Origin: Candidatus Manganitrophus morganii
Lineage (GTDB): Bacteria > Nitrospirota > Nitrospiria > SBBL01 > Manganitrophaceae
Direction: 5' to 3'
DNA: 64,000 nt
Assembly: GCA_021651055.1 (NCBI GenBank)
Contig: JAJHOH010000001.1
Location: forward strand, 2,418,001 to 2,482,000
Below are positions 16,215 through 25,200 of the stretch, piece after piece. A program made the position numbers and the translations under genes. Within the stretch, counting starts at the first letter, position 1, and each line of letters opens with the position of its first letter. The notes beneath the pieces are model-generated. The model did not search any database. It was not told the origin of the DNA and saw only the letters and a list, made by a program, of their open reading frames with translations.

Positions 16215-17612
16215 ATGGAAACCAAGAAGGTCCGTAAGGAGAAAGATTCACTCGGAGAGCTGGAAGTTCCGGAGTCGGCGTATTACGGGGTGCAGACGGC
16301 GCGTGCGGTGGCGAATTTCCCGATCAGCGGGCTGCGTCCCCATCCCACCTTTATCCGCGCCAGCGCGATGGTGAAGTGGGCGGCGGCCCAGGCGAATATG
16401 GTAATCGGCAAGCTCGACCCCAAGATCGGAAAGATCATCCAAAAATCGGCCGAGGAGGTGATCGACGGAAAATGGAACGATCAGTTCGTCGTCGATGTCT
16501 TTCAGGCCGGCGCCGGGACCTCGCACAACATGAACACCAACGAGGTGATCGCCAATCGGGCGATCGAAATGCTCGGGGGACGACGGGGCGAATACAAGCT
16601 GGTTCATCCGAACGATCATGTCAACATGTCGCAGTCGACCAATGATGTCTTCCCCACGGCGATGCGGGTGGCGACCCTGCTGATGCTCCGGGACCTCGAT
16701 CCGGTTCTCGCCCGTTTTGAAAAAAGGCTTTCGGAGAAGGCAAAAGAGTTTGATGATGTGATCAAATCGGGCCGGACGCACCTTCAAGATGCGGTGCCGA
16801 TTCGACTCGGTCAGGAATTCTCCGGCTATGCCCGGGCCATTGCCCGTTCGCGAAAGCGGATCGCGGCGGCTTCGGAAGGATTAAAAGAGCTCGGGATCGG
16901 CGGGTCGGCGGCGGGAACCGGGATCAATACCCATCCCGATTACAAAAAGAAAATGGTCGCCGCGGTGAAAAAGATCTCCGGGCTCGATGTCGTCCCCTCC
17001 AACAACCTCTTCGAGCGGATGCAGAGCATGGCCGACTTCGTCGAAATTTCGGGCGCGTTGCGCGAGCTGGCGGTGGAGGTGATCCGGATTGCCAACGACC
17101 TTCGGCTTCTCTCCTCCGGTCCGCGGACCGGATTGGCCGAAATTGTCCTCCCGCCGGTTCAACCCGGCTCCTCCATCATGCCGGGAAAGGTCAACCCGGT
17201 GATGGCCGAGATGACGAACATGGTCTGCTTCCATGTGATCGGGAACGATCTGACGATCACGATGGCGGCGCAGGCGGGCCAGCTGGAGTTGAATGTCATG
17301 ATGCCGGTGATCAACTTCAATCTCCTCCAATCGATCGAGATTCTCACCCGCGATATCGACGTCTTCACCGAGCGCTGCATCAAGGGGATCACCGTCAACC
17401 GTGACCGGTGCAGAGCCTATGCGGAGACGAGCGTCGGGTTGGCGACCATTCTCAATCCGACGATCGGATACGAGGCGGCGGCGGTGGTGGCCAAAGAGTC
17501 GGCGGCGACCGGGAAGCCGCTCCGCGACATTATCATCGAGAAGGGAATCCTCTCTCCGAAAGAGGTCGATAAAATCCTCGATCCGGTGAAGATGACCGAG
17601 CCGAGCGAATAA
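16215..17612 (+). CDS. aspA: Aspartate ammonia-lyase (fumarase/aspartase superfamily)
   Basis: The protein has 465 residues. Superfamily landmarks are GAGTSHNMNTNEV, SQSTNDVFPTAM, SGRTHLQDAVP and the flexible catalytic loop GSSIMPGKVNP (residues 318-328, Ser320). The context around them favours aspartase over class II fumarase: LRLLSSGPRTGLAEI and the run after the loop (VCFHVIGNDLTITMAAQAG) match AspA, where FumC has a WLASGPR-type sequence and an Asn-Phe-Glu-Leu context. Aspartase reversibly splits aspartate into fumarate and ammonia. A combined or fumarase activity cannot be excluded without assay. It has its own promoter and a good Shine-Dalgarno. Confidence 0.8.
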   Translation: METKKVRKEKDSLGELEVPESAYYGVQTARAVANFPISGLRPHPTFIRASAMVKWAAAQANMVIGKLDPKIGKIIQKSAEEVIDGKWNDQFVVDVFQAGAGTSHNMNTNEVIANRAIEMLGGRRGEYKLVHPNDHVNMSQSTNDVFPTAMRVATLLMLRDLDPVLARFEKRLSEKAKEFDDVIKSGRTHLQDAVPIRLGQEFSGYARAIARSRKRIAAASEGLKELGIGGSAAGTGINTHPDYKKKMVAAVKKISGLDVVPSNNLFERMQSMADFVEISGALRELAVEVIRIANDLRLLSSGPRTGLAEIVLPPVQPGSSIMPGKVNPVMAEMTNMVCFHVIGNDLTITMAAQAGQLELNVMMPVINFNLLQSIEILTRDIDVFTERCIKGITVNRDRCRAYAETSVGLATILNPTIGYEAAAVVAKESAATGKPLRDIIIEKGILSPKEVDKILDPVKMTEPSE

Positions 17613-17624
17613 TCTTCAATGGAT

Positions 17625-17695
17625 GTAGGGGCGGACCTGTGTGTCCGCCCTTTTCATCTAATCCACCAGAGGGCGCACACGCAGGTGTGCCCCTA
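17625..17695. repeat. Bipartite GTAGGGGC palindromic element (two hairpins)
   Basis: Outer ends GTAGGGGC and GCCCCTAC pair. Inside are two hairpins: GGGCGGAC (17629-17636) with GTCCGCCC (17643-17650), and GGGCGCACAC with GTGTGCCCC near the right end. It lies between the aspartase and methyltransferase genes and ends 11 bp before the latter's start codon. Confidence 0.8.
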
Positions 17696-17705
17696 CGGAA
17701 TCAAA

Positions 17706-18332
17706 ATGGATATTGTCGATCCGGCCATTGAGGATTACCTTCTTTCTCTTCTCCCGCCGCGCGAGCCGGTTGTGGCGGAGATGGAAGCGCTGGCGGAGAA
17801 AATTCACTTTCCCATCGTCGGGCCGCTTGTCGGGCGGCTACTCTATCAGCTGACCCTCGTTCATCATGCGGAGCGGATCGCCGAGCTTGGCTCCGGTTTC
17901 GGCTACTCCGCTTATTGGTTTGCGAAGGGACTTCCCAAAACGGGAAAGGTGATCTGCACGGAGGGGTCGGCCGATCGGATCCGGCAGGGGATCGACTTTC
18001 TCCGGCGGGCGGGAATGGATCGTCAGGTCGAATTTCGCCAGGGAGATGCCTTGAACCTGATTACAGAGGCGGACGGTTCGTTCGACATTATCTTCTGTGA
18101 TATTGATAAGAGGTCGTATCCAGACGCCCTTGCGATCGGTCTTCCCCTGCTCAAATCCGGCGGGCTCTTTATTGCCGATAATGTCCTCTGGAGCGGCCGG
18201 GTCGCCTCCGCTTCAGACGATCCCGACACGGTCGGCGTTCAAATCTTCAACAAAACGATCTACTCCCACCCTCAACTGACCACCACGATCATCCCCCTTC
18301 GAGATGGGGTGTCGGTCAGCGTCAAACGGTAG
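17706..18332 (+). CDS. SAM-dependent O-methyltransferase, family 3 (CCoAOMT/COMT type)
   Basis: The protein has 208 residues. The SAM-binding motif is IAELGSGFGYSAYWFA, followed by GKVICTEGSADRI. The metal and substrate region FDIIFCDIDKRSYPDAL fits the Methyltransf_3 family, as do LLKSGGLFIADNVLWSGRVA and the C-terminal TTTIIPLRDGVSVSVKR. Members methylate catechol-like or hydroxamate-type oxygens using a divalent metal; the substrate here is unknown. The start at 17706 gives the usual family length. It lacks a strong Shine-Dalgarno (only CGGAA), and the repeat element sits directly upstream. Confidence 0.8.
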   Translation: MDIVDPAIEDYLLSLLPPREPVVAEMEALAEKIHFPIVGPLVGRLLYQLTLVHHAERIAELGSGFGYSAYWFAKGLPKTGKVICTEGSADRIRQGIDFLRRAGMDRQVEFRQGDALNLITEADGSFDIIFCDIDKRSYPDALAIGLPLLKSGGLFIADNVLWSGRVASASDDPDTVGVQIFNKTIYSHPQLTTTIIPLRDGVSVSVKR

Positions 18333-18354
18333 CGACGTCGCACCGATCTCATGA

Positions 18355-19098
18355 TTAGACAAATCGGGAAAGGTCGGTCAGCCGGGTCAGAATGTAATCC
18401 GGCCGGGGCTCTTCCGCAGGTGGGGGGAGGCCGATTGGGTTGACCCACGCTACGTCCATCCCGAGTTGCTTCGCACCGATCACATCATTTTCGAAGCTGT
18501 CGCCGATAAAAAGGCACTCGGCGGGGACGACGCCGATCTTCTCGCAGGCGGCGAGGAAGATTTCCGGGCGCGGTTTTCGGATTCCGATTTCGGAGGAGAT
18601 AATGACTGTCTCAAAACAGTGATCGACCCCTTCCCGCGTCAGGACCCGGTGGACGGTGTCGGTGTCGTCGAAGTTGGAGACAAGTCCGATTTGGTATTCT
18701 TCTTTCAGGCGAAGGAGCATCTCACGCACCGGAGGGGCGCATTCCAGGCAAAGAGAGATCCGGGTCAGATGGGTTTCCAGAAAGCGTTTGTGAAGCGCTT
18801 CCCGATGCTCACCCCGGCTCATTCCAAGGCGTTCCAGAAAACGCTCGAAGCGGACGGCGGAGGAGATCTCCTCTCCCGATCGGTCTCGGATGATCCAGAT
18901 CGATTCAGTCGTTTCGACGAAGTGGTTGTGGAACTCCTCATAAGCGATCGGAGCGGCATATTGCGTGAAGCACTCATATAGAAGGGGGCTGGTCGTCCGG
19001 ATCTCTTTTCCTTGAATCCGGGCGAGCGGCATCCGGTCGTTCCGGAAGGGCATGATCGTATCGCAAAGGTCGAACAGAAGGGCTTGATACTTTTTCAA
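18355..19098 (-). CDS. HAD-superfamily hydrolase-like protein with altered motif I
   Basis: The protein has 247 residues. Motif I reads LLFDLCDTIM, motif II GLVSNFDDTD, motif III has the lysine in EIGIRKPRPEIF and motif IV is LFIGDSFENDVIGAKQLGM, so this is a subfamily I HAD fold with an alpha-helical cap. In the usual DXDGT motif the second Asp is the general acid; here that position is Cys (Asp-Leu-Cys-Asp-Thr). Phosphatase activity is therefore uncertain. It starts at a TTG (19098-19096) that overlaps the queG stop, with AAGGAGAAG upstream, so it is probably translated by coupling. Confidence 0.75.
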   Translation of the reverse strand: MKKYQALLFDLCDTIMPFRNDRMPLARIQGKEIRTTSPLLYECFTQYAAPIAYEEFHNHFVETTESIWIIRDRSGEEISSAVRFERFLERLGMSRGEHREALHKRFLETHLTRISLCLECAPPVREMLLRLKEEYQIGLVSNFDDTDTVHRVLTREGVDHCFETVIISSEIGIRKPRPEIFLAACEKIGVVPAECLFIGDSFENDVIGAKQLGMDVAWVNPIGLPPPAEEPRPDYILTRLTDLSRFV

Positions 19099-20063
19099 TC
19101 GTCTTCTCCTTGGGAAACCTGAATCGCCTTTGCATTTCGGATTAGTCCCGATCGCTTCGTCCGGACGAGGGGGGTGTGGCTGAAGCGTTCCTTAAACCGG
19201 CGGTTGTCTTCGATCGAGCGGATTTCTTCCAACGAAAGCGACGGCCCGGCGCCCCGCTCGGGCGAGAAGCGCTCGACGTCCGTTTGAACCGGGTTGCGAT
19301 TGTAGGGGCAAACCTCTTGGCAGATGTCGCAGCCGAAGAGCCAACCTTCCATCTGAGGGTGAAACTCCTCCGGAATTTCCTTTTTGTTCTCGATCGTCAG
19401 GTAGGAGATACAGCGCCGCGCATCGAGCCGGTAGGCCTCGGTCAACGCTCCGGTCGGGCAGGCGTCGAGACAGCGCCGGCAGCTGCCGCACTGGGATGTC
19501 ATCGGAAGATCTTCGATCAATTCAAGATCGGTCACCACTTCGGCCAGAAAGACCCACGAGCCGTAATCGGGGGTGATCAGCGTCGTATTCTTACCGATGA
19601 AGCCGAGTCCCGCCCGCTCGGCGAAGGCCCGCTCCAGCAGCGGGCCGTGATCGACATATCCCTTCCAGCAGCGGCCGCCGCGATCTTCGATGGCGGAGAT
19701 CAGGAGTGCGAGTTTTTCCTCGATGATCGTATGGTAATCTTCTCCCCACGCGTATCGGGCGACCTTCCCCCGCGGGGAGCCTTCCGGAACGGATGGATCG
19801 GGCGAGGCGGAGGGGTAGTAATTGAGGGCGAGGCAGATCACGCTCTTCGCTTCCGGAAATCGCAGCTTCGGATCGGAGCGGACCTCGGGCGATTTTTGCA
19901 GGTAGGCCATCTCTCCGGAAAAGCCGTCCGCGAGCCATTCTGAAAAGCGGCGGCCCGCTTCTTCGACCGGATCGGCGGAGGTAATCCCGACCCGATGAAA
20001 GCCGAGTCCCGATGCCGTTGATTTTATCTCTGCCGTCCGTTTTAAAAGATCTACGCGCTGCAT
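19095..20063 (-). CDS. queG: Epoxyqueuosine reductase
   Basis: The protein has 322 residues. The N-terminal cobalamin-binding half includes ADGFSGEMAYLQ, YYPSASPD and YARYAWGEDYH-like sequence (KVARYAWGEDYH). The two 4Fe-4S motifs are CGSCRRCLDACPTGAL and CDICQEVCPYNRN, and RCISYLTIENKKEIPEEF between them is a QueG hallmark. The enzyme reduces epoxyqueuosine to queuosine at the wobble base of GUN-anticodon tRNAs, the last step of queuosine synthesis. It lies between mutT and the HAD gene in a three-gene minus-strand unit. Confidence 0.93.
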   Translation of the reverse strand: MQRVDLLKRTAEIKSTASGLGFHRVGITSADPVEEAGRRFSEWLADGFSGEMAYLQKSPEVRSDPKLRFPEAKSVICLALNYYPSASPDPSVPEGSPRGKVARYAWGEDYHTIIEEKLALLISAIEDRGGRCWKGYVDHGPLLERAFAERAGLGFIGKNTTLITPDYGSWVFLAEVVTDLELIEDLPMTSQCGSCRRCLDACPTGALTEAYRLDARRCISYLTIENKKEIPEEFHPQMEGWLFGCDICQEVCPYNRNPVQTDVERFSPERGAGPSLSLEEIRSIEDNRRFKERFSHTPLVRTKRSGLIRNAKAIQVSQGEDD

Positions 20064-20072
20064 TGAAAACCG

Positions 20073-20495
20073 TCACCCCTTTGTTTCGAGTGAATCCTGG
20101 GAGAGCTCTTTCGCAAGCTTTTCCAAGAGCGGCCGATTCGCTTCGGGGAAGGGAAGGGAGAGGAGCGAATCGGGTCGAATCCATTTTAATTCCTGCGAGG
20201 CGAGCGGCATTAACTCTCCGGAGAGGAGACGGCAAAAATAGGCGTGAAGGATCACCGTTCGATCTGTGTAATCGTGTGATCTTTCCCAGAAAAGCCGCTC
20301 GATCTCCACCGTCGCGCCGAGCTCTTCTTTGACTTCGCGCAGAAGACAGGCTGTGATGGTTTCTCCGGAATCCCGTTTTCCTCCGGGAAACTCCCAAAGC
20401 CCGGGAAGATGAACCCCCTCCTTTCGCCGGGTCACGAGGATCTCCCCGTCCCTGACGATAATCGCAATCGCCACCTCGATAATCGGCCCCTGCAA
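20073..20495 (-). CDS. mutT: Nudix hydrolase, MutT-like 8-oxo-dGTP diphosphatase
   Basis: The protein has 140 residues. The Nudix box reads GGKRDSGETITACLLREVKEELG, in which the key Gly, Glu and REXXEE residues are intact, preceded by ILVTRRKEGVHLPGLWEFPGG. This matches MutT/(di)nucleoside polyphosphate hydrolases that remove oxidised nucleotides. I chose the TTG at 20495 because AAAGGAG lies a few bases upstream and a good promoter ends just above it. A longer reading from 20624 would put the promoter inside the gene and adds 43 unconserved residues. Confidence 0.85.
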   Translation of the reverse strand: MQGPIIEVAIAIIVRDGEILVTRRKEGVHLPGLWEFPGGKRDSGETITACLLREVKEELGATVEIERLFWERSHDYTDRTVILHAYFCRLLSGELMPLASQELKWIRPDSLLSLPFPEANRPLLEKLAKELSQDSLETKG

Positions 20496-20529
20496 ACGTC
20501 TCCTTTCCGCCGGGTCATGGAACAGACGA

Positions 20530-20558
20530 ACTATAGCAGAAGTGAATTTAGATGCCAA
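20530..20558 (-). promoter_or_regulatory. Promoter of the mutT-queG-HAD unit
   Basis: On the minus strand: -35 TTGGCA (20558-20553), a 17-bp spacer and -10 TATAGT (20535-20530), preceded by TGC. The transcript would start near 20523, leaving about 28 nt before the TTG at 20495. Confidence 0.7.
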
Positions 20559-20623
20559 TCGTTGTAAGGATCTAAGCGCCGGGAAGGGGTAAGCGAAAGC
20601 GCCTCCGTTTCCGGCTTTATTCA

Positions 20624-20652
20624 TTGATCTTTTAAGGCGCTCCCGCTATAAT
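20624..20652 (+). promoter_or_regulatory. Promoter of rph-rdgB and possibly the tRNAs
   Basis: -35 TTGATC (20624-20629), a 17-bp spacer and a perfect -10 TATAAT (20647-20652). The transcript starts about 20659, 30 nt before the rph ATG, which has GAAGGAG upstream. Confidence 0.7.
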
Positions 20653-20688
20653 ACCCGATCTTCATCCCCCTGCTGAGAAGGAGCCTGA

Positions 20689-21411
20689 ATGCGCATCGAC
20701 GGAAGAAAAAAGAACCAACTGCGGCCGCTTAAGATCACGCGTAACTTTATCAAGCATGCGGAAGGCTCCGTCCTCATCGAGATGGGAGATACCAAGGTGA
20801 TCTGCACGGCGACCATCGAAGAGCGGGTTCCCCCTTTTCTCCGGGACAAGAAGAAGGGGTGGGTGACGGCCGAATATGCGATGATCCCCCGCTCTTCCCA
20901 CGAGCGAATTCCGAGAGAGTCGGCGCGGGGAAAAGTCGGCGGGCGGACCCATGAGATTCAGCGGCTGATCGGCCGGTCGCTTCGCTCGGTGGTCGATACA
21001 ACGACGCTCGGGGAGCGGACGATTTGGATCGACTGCGACGTCATCCAGGCCGATGGGGGGACGCGGACCGCTTCGATCACGGGGTCGTTCATCGCCCTGA
21101 TGGATGCCGTTCAATTTTTGCGAAAAGAGAAAAAGATCAATGCAATGCCGGTCCGCGACTATCTTGCCGCGATCAGCGTCGGGAAGGTCGGCGGCGAATT
21201 GCTTCTCGATCTGAACTATGCCGAAGATTCGACCGCGGAGGTCGATATGAATGTGATCATGACCGGCAGCGGGAAATTCGTGGAGGTTCAGGGGACCGCC
21301 GAGCAGCAGGCGTTCGCGAAGAAGGAGCTGGACGATCTTCTCCGGCTGGCGACGAGCGGGATCAAAAAGTTGGTGGCGAGCCAGAAAAAATTAGTCGGAG
21401 AGTTGGTTTAA
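20689..21411 (+). CDS. rph: Ribonuclease PH
   Basis: The protein has 240 residues. It opens [19 protein letters not shown] and carries the RNase PH signatures [21 protein letters not shown] and [19 protein letters not shown], with the phosphate-binding Arg and the catalytic Asp region [18 protein letters not shown]. The enzyme trims tRNA 3' tails by phosphorolysis. rdgB follows immediately, with no gap after the stop, and two tRNA genes lie just downstream. Confidence 0.95.
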   Translation: MRIDGRKKNQLRPLKITRNFIKHAEGSVLIEMGDTKVICTATIEERVPPFLRDKKKGWVTAEYAMIPRSSHERIPRESARGKVGGRTHEIQRLIGRSLRSVVDTTTLGERTIWIDCDVIQADGGTRTASITGSFIALMDAVQFLRKEKKINAMPVRDYLAAISVGKVGGELLLDLNYAEDSTAEVDMNVIMTGSGKFVEVQGTAEQQAFAKKELDDLLRLATSGIKKLVASQKKLVGELV

Positions 21412-22023
21412 GTGGTATTGGTGATCGCGACGGAGAACAAGCACAAAGGGGAAGAGCTCGCGTCGATCTTGCGGCAGGAGATGGAGATTGACGTCCGCAC
21501 GCTGGCCGACTTTCCCGGCGTGAAGCTTCCCCCCGAGACGGGATCGACTTATCGGGAGAATGCCGTTCAGAAGGCGCTCGCCGCGGCGAAGGCGACCGGT
21601 CATTGGGCGATGGGGGACGATTCCGGTATGGAGATCGATGCCCTCGGCGGGGCGCCGGGGCTTTACTCGGCGCGGTTTGCGGGGGAAGGGGTCACCTACG
21701 CCGACAACCGAAAGAAGGTCCTCGATCTGCTGGGGGACCGGCCGGACGACCAGCGGACGGCGCGTTTTCTCTGCACGATTGCCCTGGCCGGTCCGGATGG
21801 GAAGGTCGAGGTGGTCGAAGGGCGTTGCGAGGGGAGGATTACCCGGCGGGATGTAGGGGAGGGGGGATTCGGATACGATCCGATCTTCTTCCTGCCGGTC
21901 TACAACAAGACGTTCGCCGAGCTTTCTCCGGAGGAGAAAAATCGGATCAGCCATCGGGGATCGGCCGTCCGGGCCGCGATTCCGCTTTTAAAGAAAGCGG
22001 CCATAAAGAAAACGGCCTCTTGA
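21412..22023 (+). CDS. rdgB: XTP/dITP diphosphatase (RdgB/HAM1 family)
   Basis: The protein has 203 residues. The N-terminus VLVIATENKHKGEEL is the HAM1 substrate-binding motif (Thr-X-Asn-X-X-Lys). GDDSGMEIDALGGAPGLYSARFAG and EGGFGYDPIFFLP are diagnostic. It hydrolyses dITP, XTP and other non-canonical purine triphosphates. The GTG start at 21412 follows the rph TAA with no gap; the ribosome binding site GGAGAG lies inside rph, so the pair is translationally coupled. Confidence 0.94.
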   Translation: MVLVIATENKHKGEELASILRQEMEIDVRTLADFPGVKLPPETGSTYRENAVQKALAAAKATGHWAMGDDSGMEIDALGGAPGLYSARFAGEGVTYADNRKKVLDLLGDRPDDQRTARFLCTIALAGPDGKVEVVEGRCEGRITRRDVGEGGFGYDPIFFLPVYNKTFAELSPEEKNRISHRGSAVRAAIPLLKKAAIKKTAS

Positions 22024-22059
22024 GAAATCAGAGCCGATCGAGTATCTTTAGAGTCATTT

Positions 22060-22136
22060 CGGGGTGTGGCGCAGCCTGGTAGCGCACCTGCTTTGGGAGC
22101 AGGGAGTCGGAGGTTCAAATCCTCTCACCCCGACCA
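22060..22136 (+). tRNA. tRNA-Pro (UGG)
   Basis: This is a 77-nt cloverleaf. Acceptor CGGGGTG (22060-22066) pairs with CACCCCG (22126-22132), followed by discriminator A and an encoded CCA. The D arm contains AGCCTGGTAGC, the anticodon loop TTTGGGA has TGG, and the T loop has GGTTCAAATCC. Confidence 0.97.
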
Positions 22137-22182
22137 GTTTTAAATCGGAAAGTTTTTCCTGCTCCGCAATCCGTAATATCTT

Positions 22183-22258
22183 GCGCCTGTAGCTCAATGG
22201 ATAGAGCAATAGCCTTCTAAGCTATTGGCTGTAGGTTCGATTCCTACCAGGCGCACCA
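22183..22258 (+). tRNA. tRNA-Arg (UCU)
   Basis: This is a 76-nt cloverleaf. Acceptor GCGCCTG (22183-22189) pairs with CAGGCGC (22248-22254), followed by A and an encoded CCA. The D arm is AGCTCAATGGATAGAGC, the anticodon stem ATAGC/GCTAT encloses CTTCTAA with anticodon TCT, and the T arm is intact. Its 3' half (22222-22258) lies antisense to the end of the giant secreted protein gene. Confidence 0.97.
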
Positions 22259-25200
22259 TATTTTTTATCTTTCAGAAAACATTTTCTCCAGACAAGCGCC
22301 GCCAAAGCAAAGCAGAAGAGACCGGGTAAGAGTGCGTCGGCCGCGCCATCTCCTCCCAATGCACAGCCTCCGCCACCGCCGCCCGACGTTCCGCCCGGTC
22401 CGACAGGGCTAATGACGCCGCCGCCTCCTGTCGACCCGCCTGTTCCTCCCGACCCACCTGTTCCGGTTGTCGGAGAGGAGAGATCGAGAATGAAAAGCCC
22501 ATCCTCCGTTGCGCCGATTAAGATGAGCGAGGGGGTGACGGCAAGGGCTCTGATTGATTGTGCCGATGCTGTTAGCTCGTTGCTTCGCGCGACCCAATGG
22601 TCGCCCCCGTCGGGGGAGAAGTAAAGGCCGGCTGATGTGGCCGCGAAAATCTGGTCGTGTTCGTCCGGATGGATCAGCAGGGCGTAGATCGTCGGAAGGA
22701 TTGCCGGGAGGCCTGTGTTCACCGGAGAAAAGACAGTCCCGCCATCGGTGCTTTTGAAGACCCCCTGATCGCGCGTCCCCGCGTAGATCGTCTGGGGGTT
22801 GGTCGAATCGATCGTAAGGGAGTAGACGAAGACACTGACACCGGCGATTGGAATATCGCTCCAAGTCGATCCGCCGTTTGTACTCTTTGCGAGGTTCGGA
22901 GTTCCTGATCCTCCGGCATAGATCACCCTGGCGGAATCGATGGCGATGGCGTAGGCGCCAAGCGCTGCCCCCACGGCCGTCGAGTTCGGCAGATGAGACC
23001 AATTTGCTCCCCTGTTGGCAGACTTGATCACCAGAGAATCGGGCCCGGCGTTGTAAACGGAGGGGATCTGGAAGTTGCCCGCATAAACAGTGTTGGAATC
23101 AATGGGATCGATTGCGAGCGACTTGTTCTGCTCACCCGGGCTTCCGCCATCTGAAAGGACCTCCGTCCAGGAGCCGCCGCCATTGACGCTCTTTAAGATT
23201 TTTGCCGGTGTGACGCCGAAAATATCCCGACTCGACGCATACACCGTTAAGCCCTCCACGGCCAGCGCTCTGACATCTTTCCCGCTGATCCCGCCGGCGA
23301 GGACGGTCCAGTTGTTTCCGCCGTCGGTTGTTTTATAAACGTTCGATCCTCCCGCCGCATAGGCGGTTCCATCATTCGTTATATCCGCTGCGACCGTATG
23401 GAAAGTGGTTCCCGATACTCCACCGACGGAACTCCAATCTCCGAACGACAAAGCGGTAAAAGCCGTCGTAGTCACTATCGCGGTTGCCGATTGCGTCGAG
23501 GCCGATTGGGAGATCACTTTGATCGTGGCCGCATCGGAGTCCCCTTCGGTGGCGTCGGCAGGTATCGCCACTGTGACCGTGAAGTCGGCGGTCCCGGAGG
23601 CCGAGACCGGACCGATTGAGGCGGGGGGGGTGGTGGTCCAGGCATTGCCGGTTACGGTGACATTGTAGCTGTCGGTTGCGTTTCCCGCGTTCGTCACCAT
23701 GAGTGTGAAAGAAACCGTTGCCCCCGGATTGTCGAATCGGGTGCCGGAGGTCGGCGTGATCCCAACCGTGATTGTAGGCTTGTTGGCCGCATCCCCTGGA
23801 AAGGTGGGTGTTTGAATTTCTGTTAAATTGGAAAACCCATCTCCGTCGGAATCTTTGGGCTCGATTGTTGTGAACGATGCGGCGTTCCGTCCCTGGGCCA
23901 AATAATCTGCGCCGTAAGAAGTAAGAGGGCGGACCGCTGTAATAGAACTTGCGCTATTCGCATTGACATGACAGAGCTTGCAATGATTGAGCGTTGTGCT
24001 GGAGGTATTGTACTTGCTGTTAAAATCGGCGAGATTTGTAGGGCTTGCATCGACGAAGTTGGGAGCGGCCAATGCAAGCGCCATAAAACTAAAGATCCAT
24101 AATTTCAACTGAACCAGTTTATTCCTCGTTAGGCGTCTCCAGCTCAGAAGCATCAAAATAGCACCGATCAACGTCGGGTCAAACTCGCCGCCGTTCTTCA
24201 TCGCGCAGCCGCCACCACCGCCTCCATCTGATCCGCCGGTGGAGACCCCATCATTCCCATCGTCTCCCCCGGGGTCGACGCCGGCTCCCCCTCCGTTCCC
24301 TCCCGACCCGCCGCTGACGGTTGCGCTCATCGAAACCGAATTGTTTGCGCCGTTCGGATCGGTGGAGCCGGTCGAGACCTGGGCTTGTTGATTCAAATCG
24401 CCGGCGACGCTCGGCGCTACAACGATGGTGACGACTATGTTGGCCCCGTTGTCAATCACGCCTAAATTACAGGTCACGGTATCGGTCCCCTGACACGCTC
24501 CCTGCGGCTCTGCCGATACCAAACTCGTTCCGGCGGTGAGGGTCATCGTAACCACCACGCTGGTCGCCGCTTCGGGTCCTTGGTTGGTCACGGTGATCTG
24601 ATAGGCCAGGTTCTCTCCGGTTGAAACAGAGTTGGGTGTGACGGTAGACGATAGTGCAAGGTCCGACACGACTGTCGTTGTCGGCTCCGCCGAGAGATCG
24701 AGAAGAAAGAGTCCATTGCTGGTTGCGGCAATCAAATTGCGCGAAGGGGTGAGGGCCAATCCGTAGACCGTCTCGGAACTTGTCAGCGATCCGTTGTTTC
24801 CCGCGGTCCAAGTCTCCCCCCCGTCGAGCGTATAATAATACCCTTCGGATGTTCCGGCGTGGATGTATTTCGGATCGGCGGGATCGATCAGAAGCGCGCG
24901 AACGGCTGGGGGCAACTCAGGAAGGCCCGTATTCTTCTTCATCCATGAGGTGCCGCCATCGGCACTCTTATGCATTCCCTGGCTGGTTCCGGCATAGAGA
25001 ATCGATGTGTTTGTCGGATGAACCGCAAGGGAGTAGACAAACATGCTAGTGCCTGGGATGCGAATGTCGGTCCAGGTTATGCCTCCATTGTTGCTCTTGG
25101 CAACGTTCGGTGTTCCCGATCCTCCCACATAAACAACCCCGGCGGAGTCGAACACGATAGCATTCGCACCAAGTTCCGCTCCCTGAACTGTTGAGTTCGG

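Noticed and set aside
16215-17612. Class II fumarase
   Set aside because: Superfamily motifs are shared, but the residues around the SGPR and MPGKVNP motifs agree better with aspartase; kept as an alternative.
22060-22258. tRNA pair as attachment site for an integrated element
   Set aside because: No integrase, no repeated tRNA 3' end and no phage genes were seen nearby.
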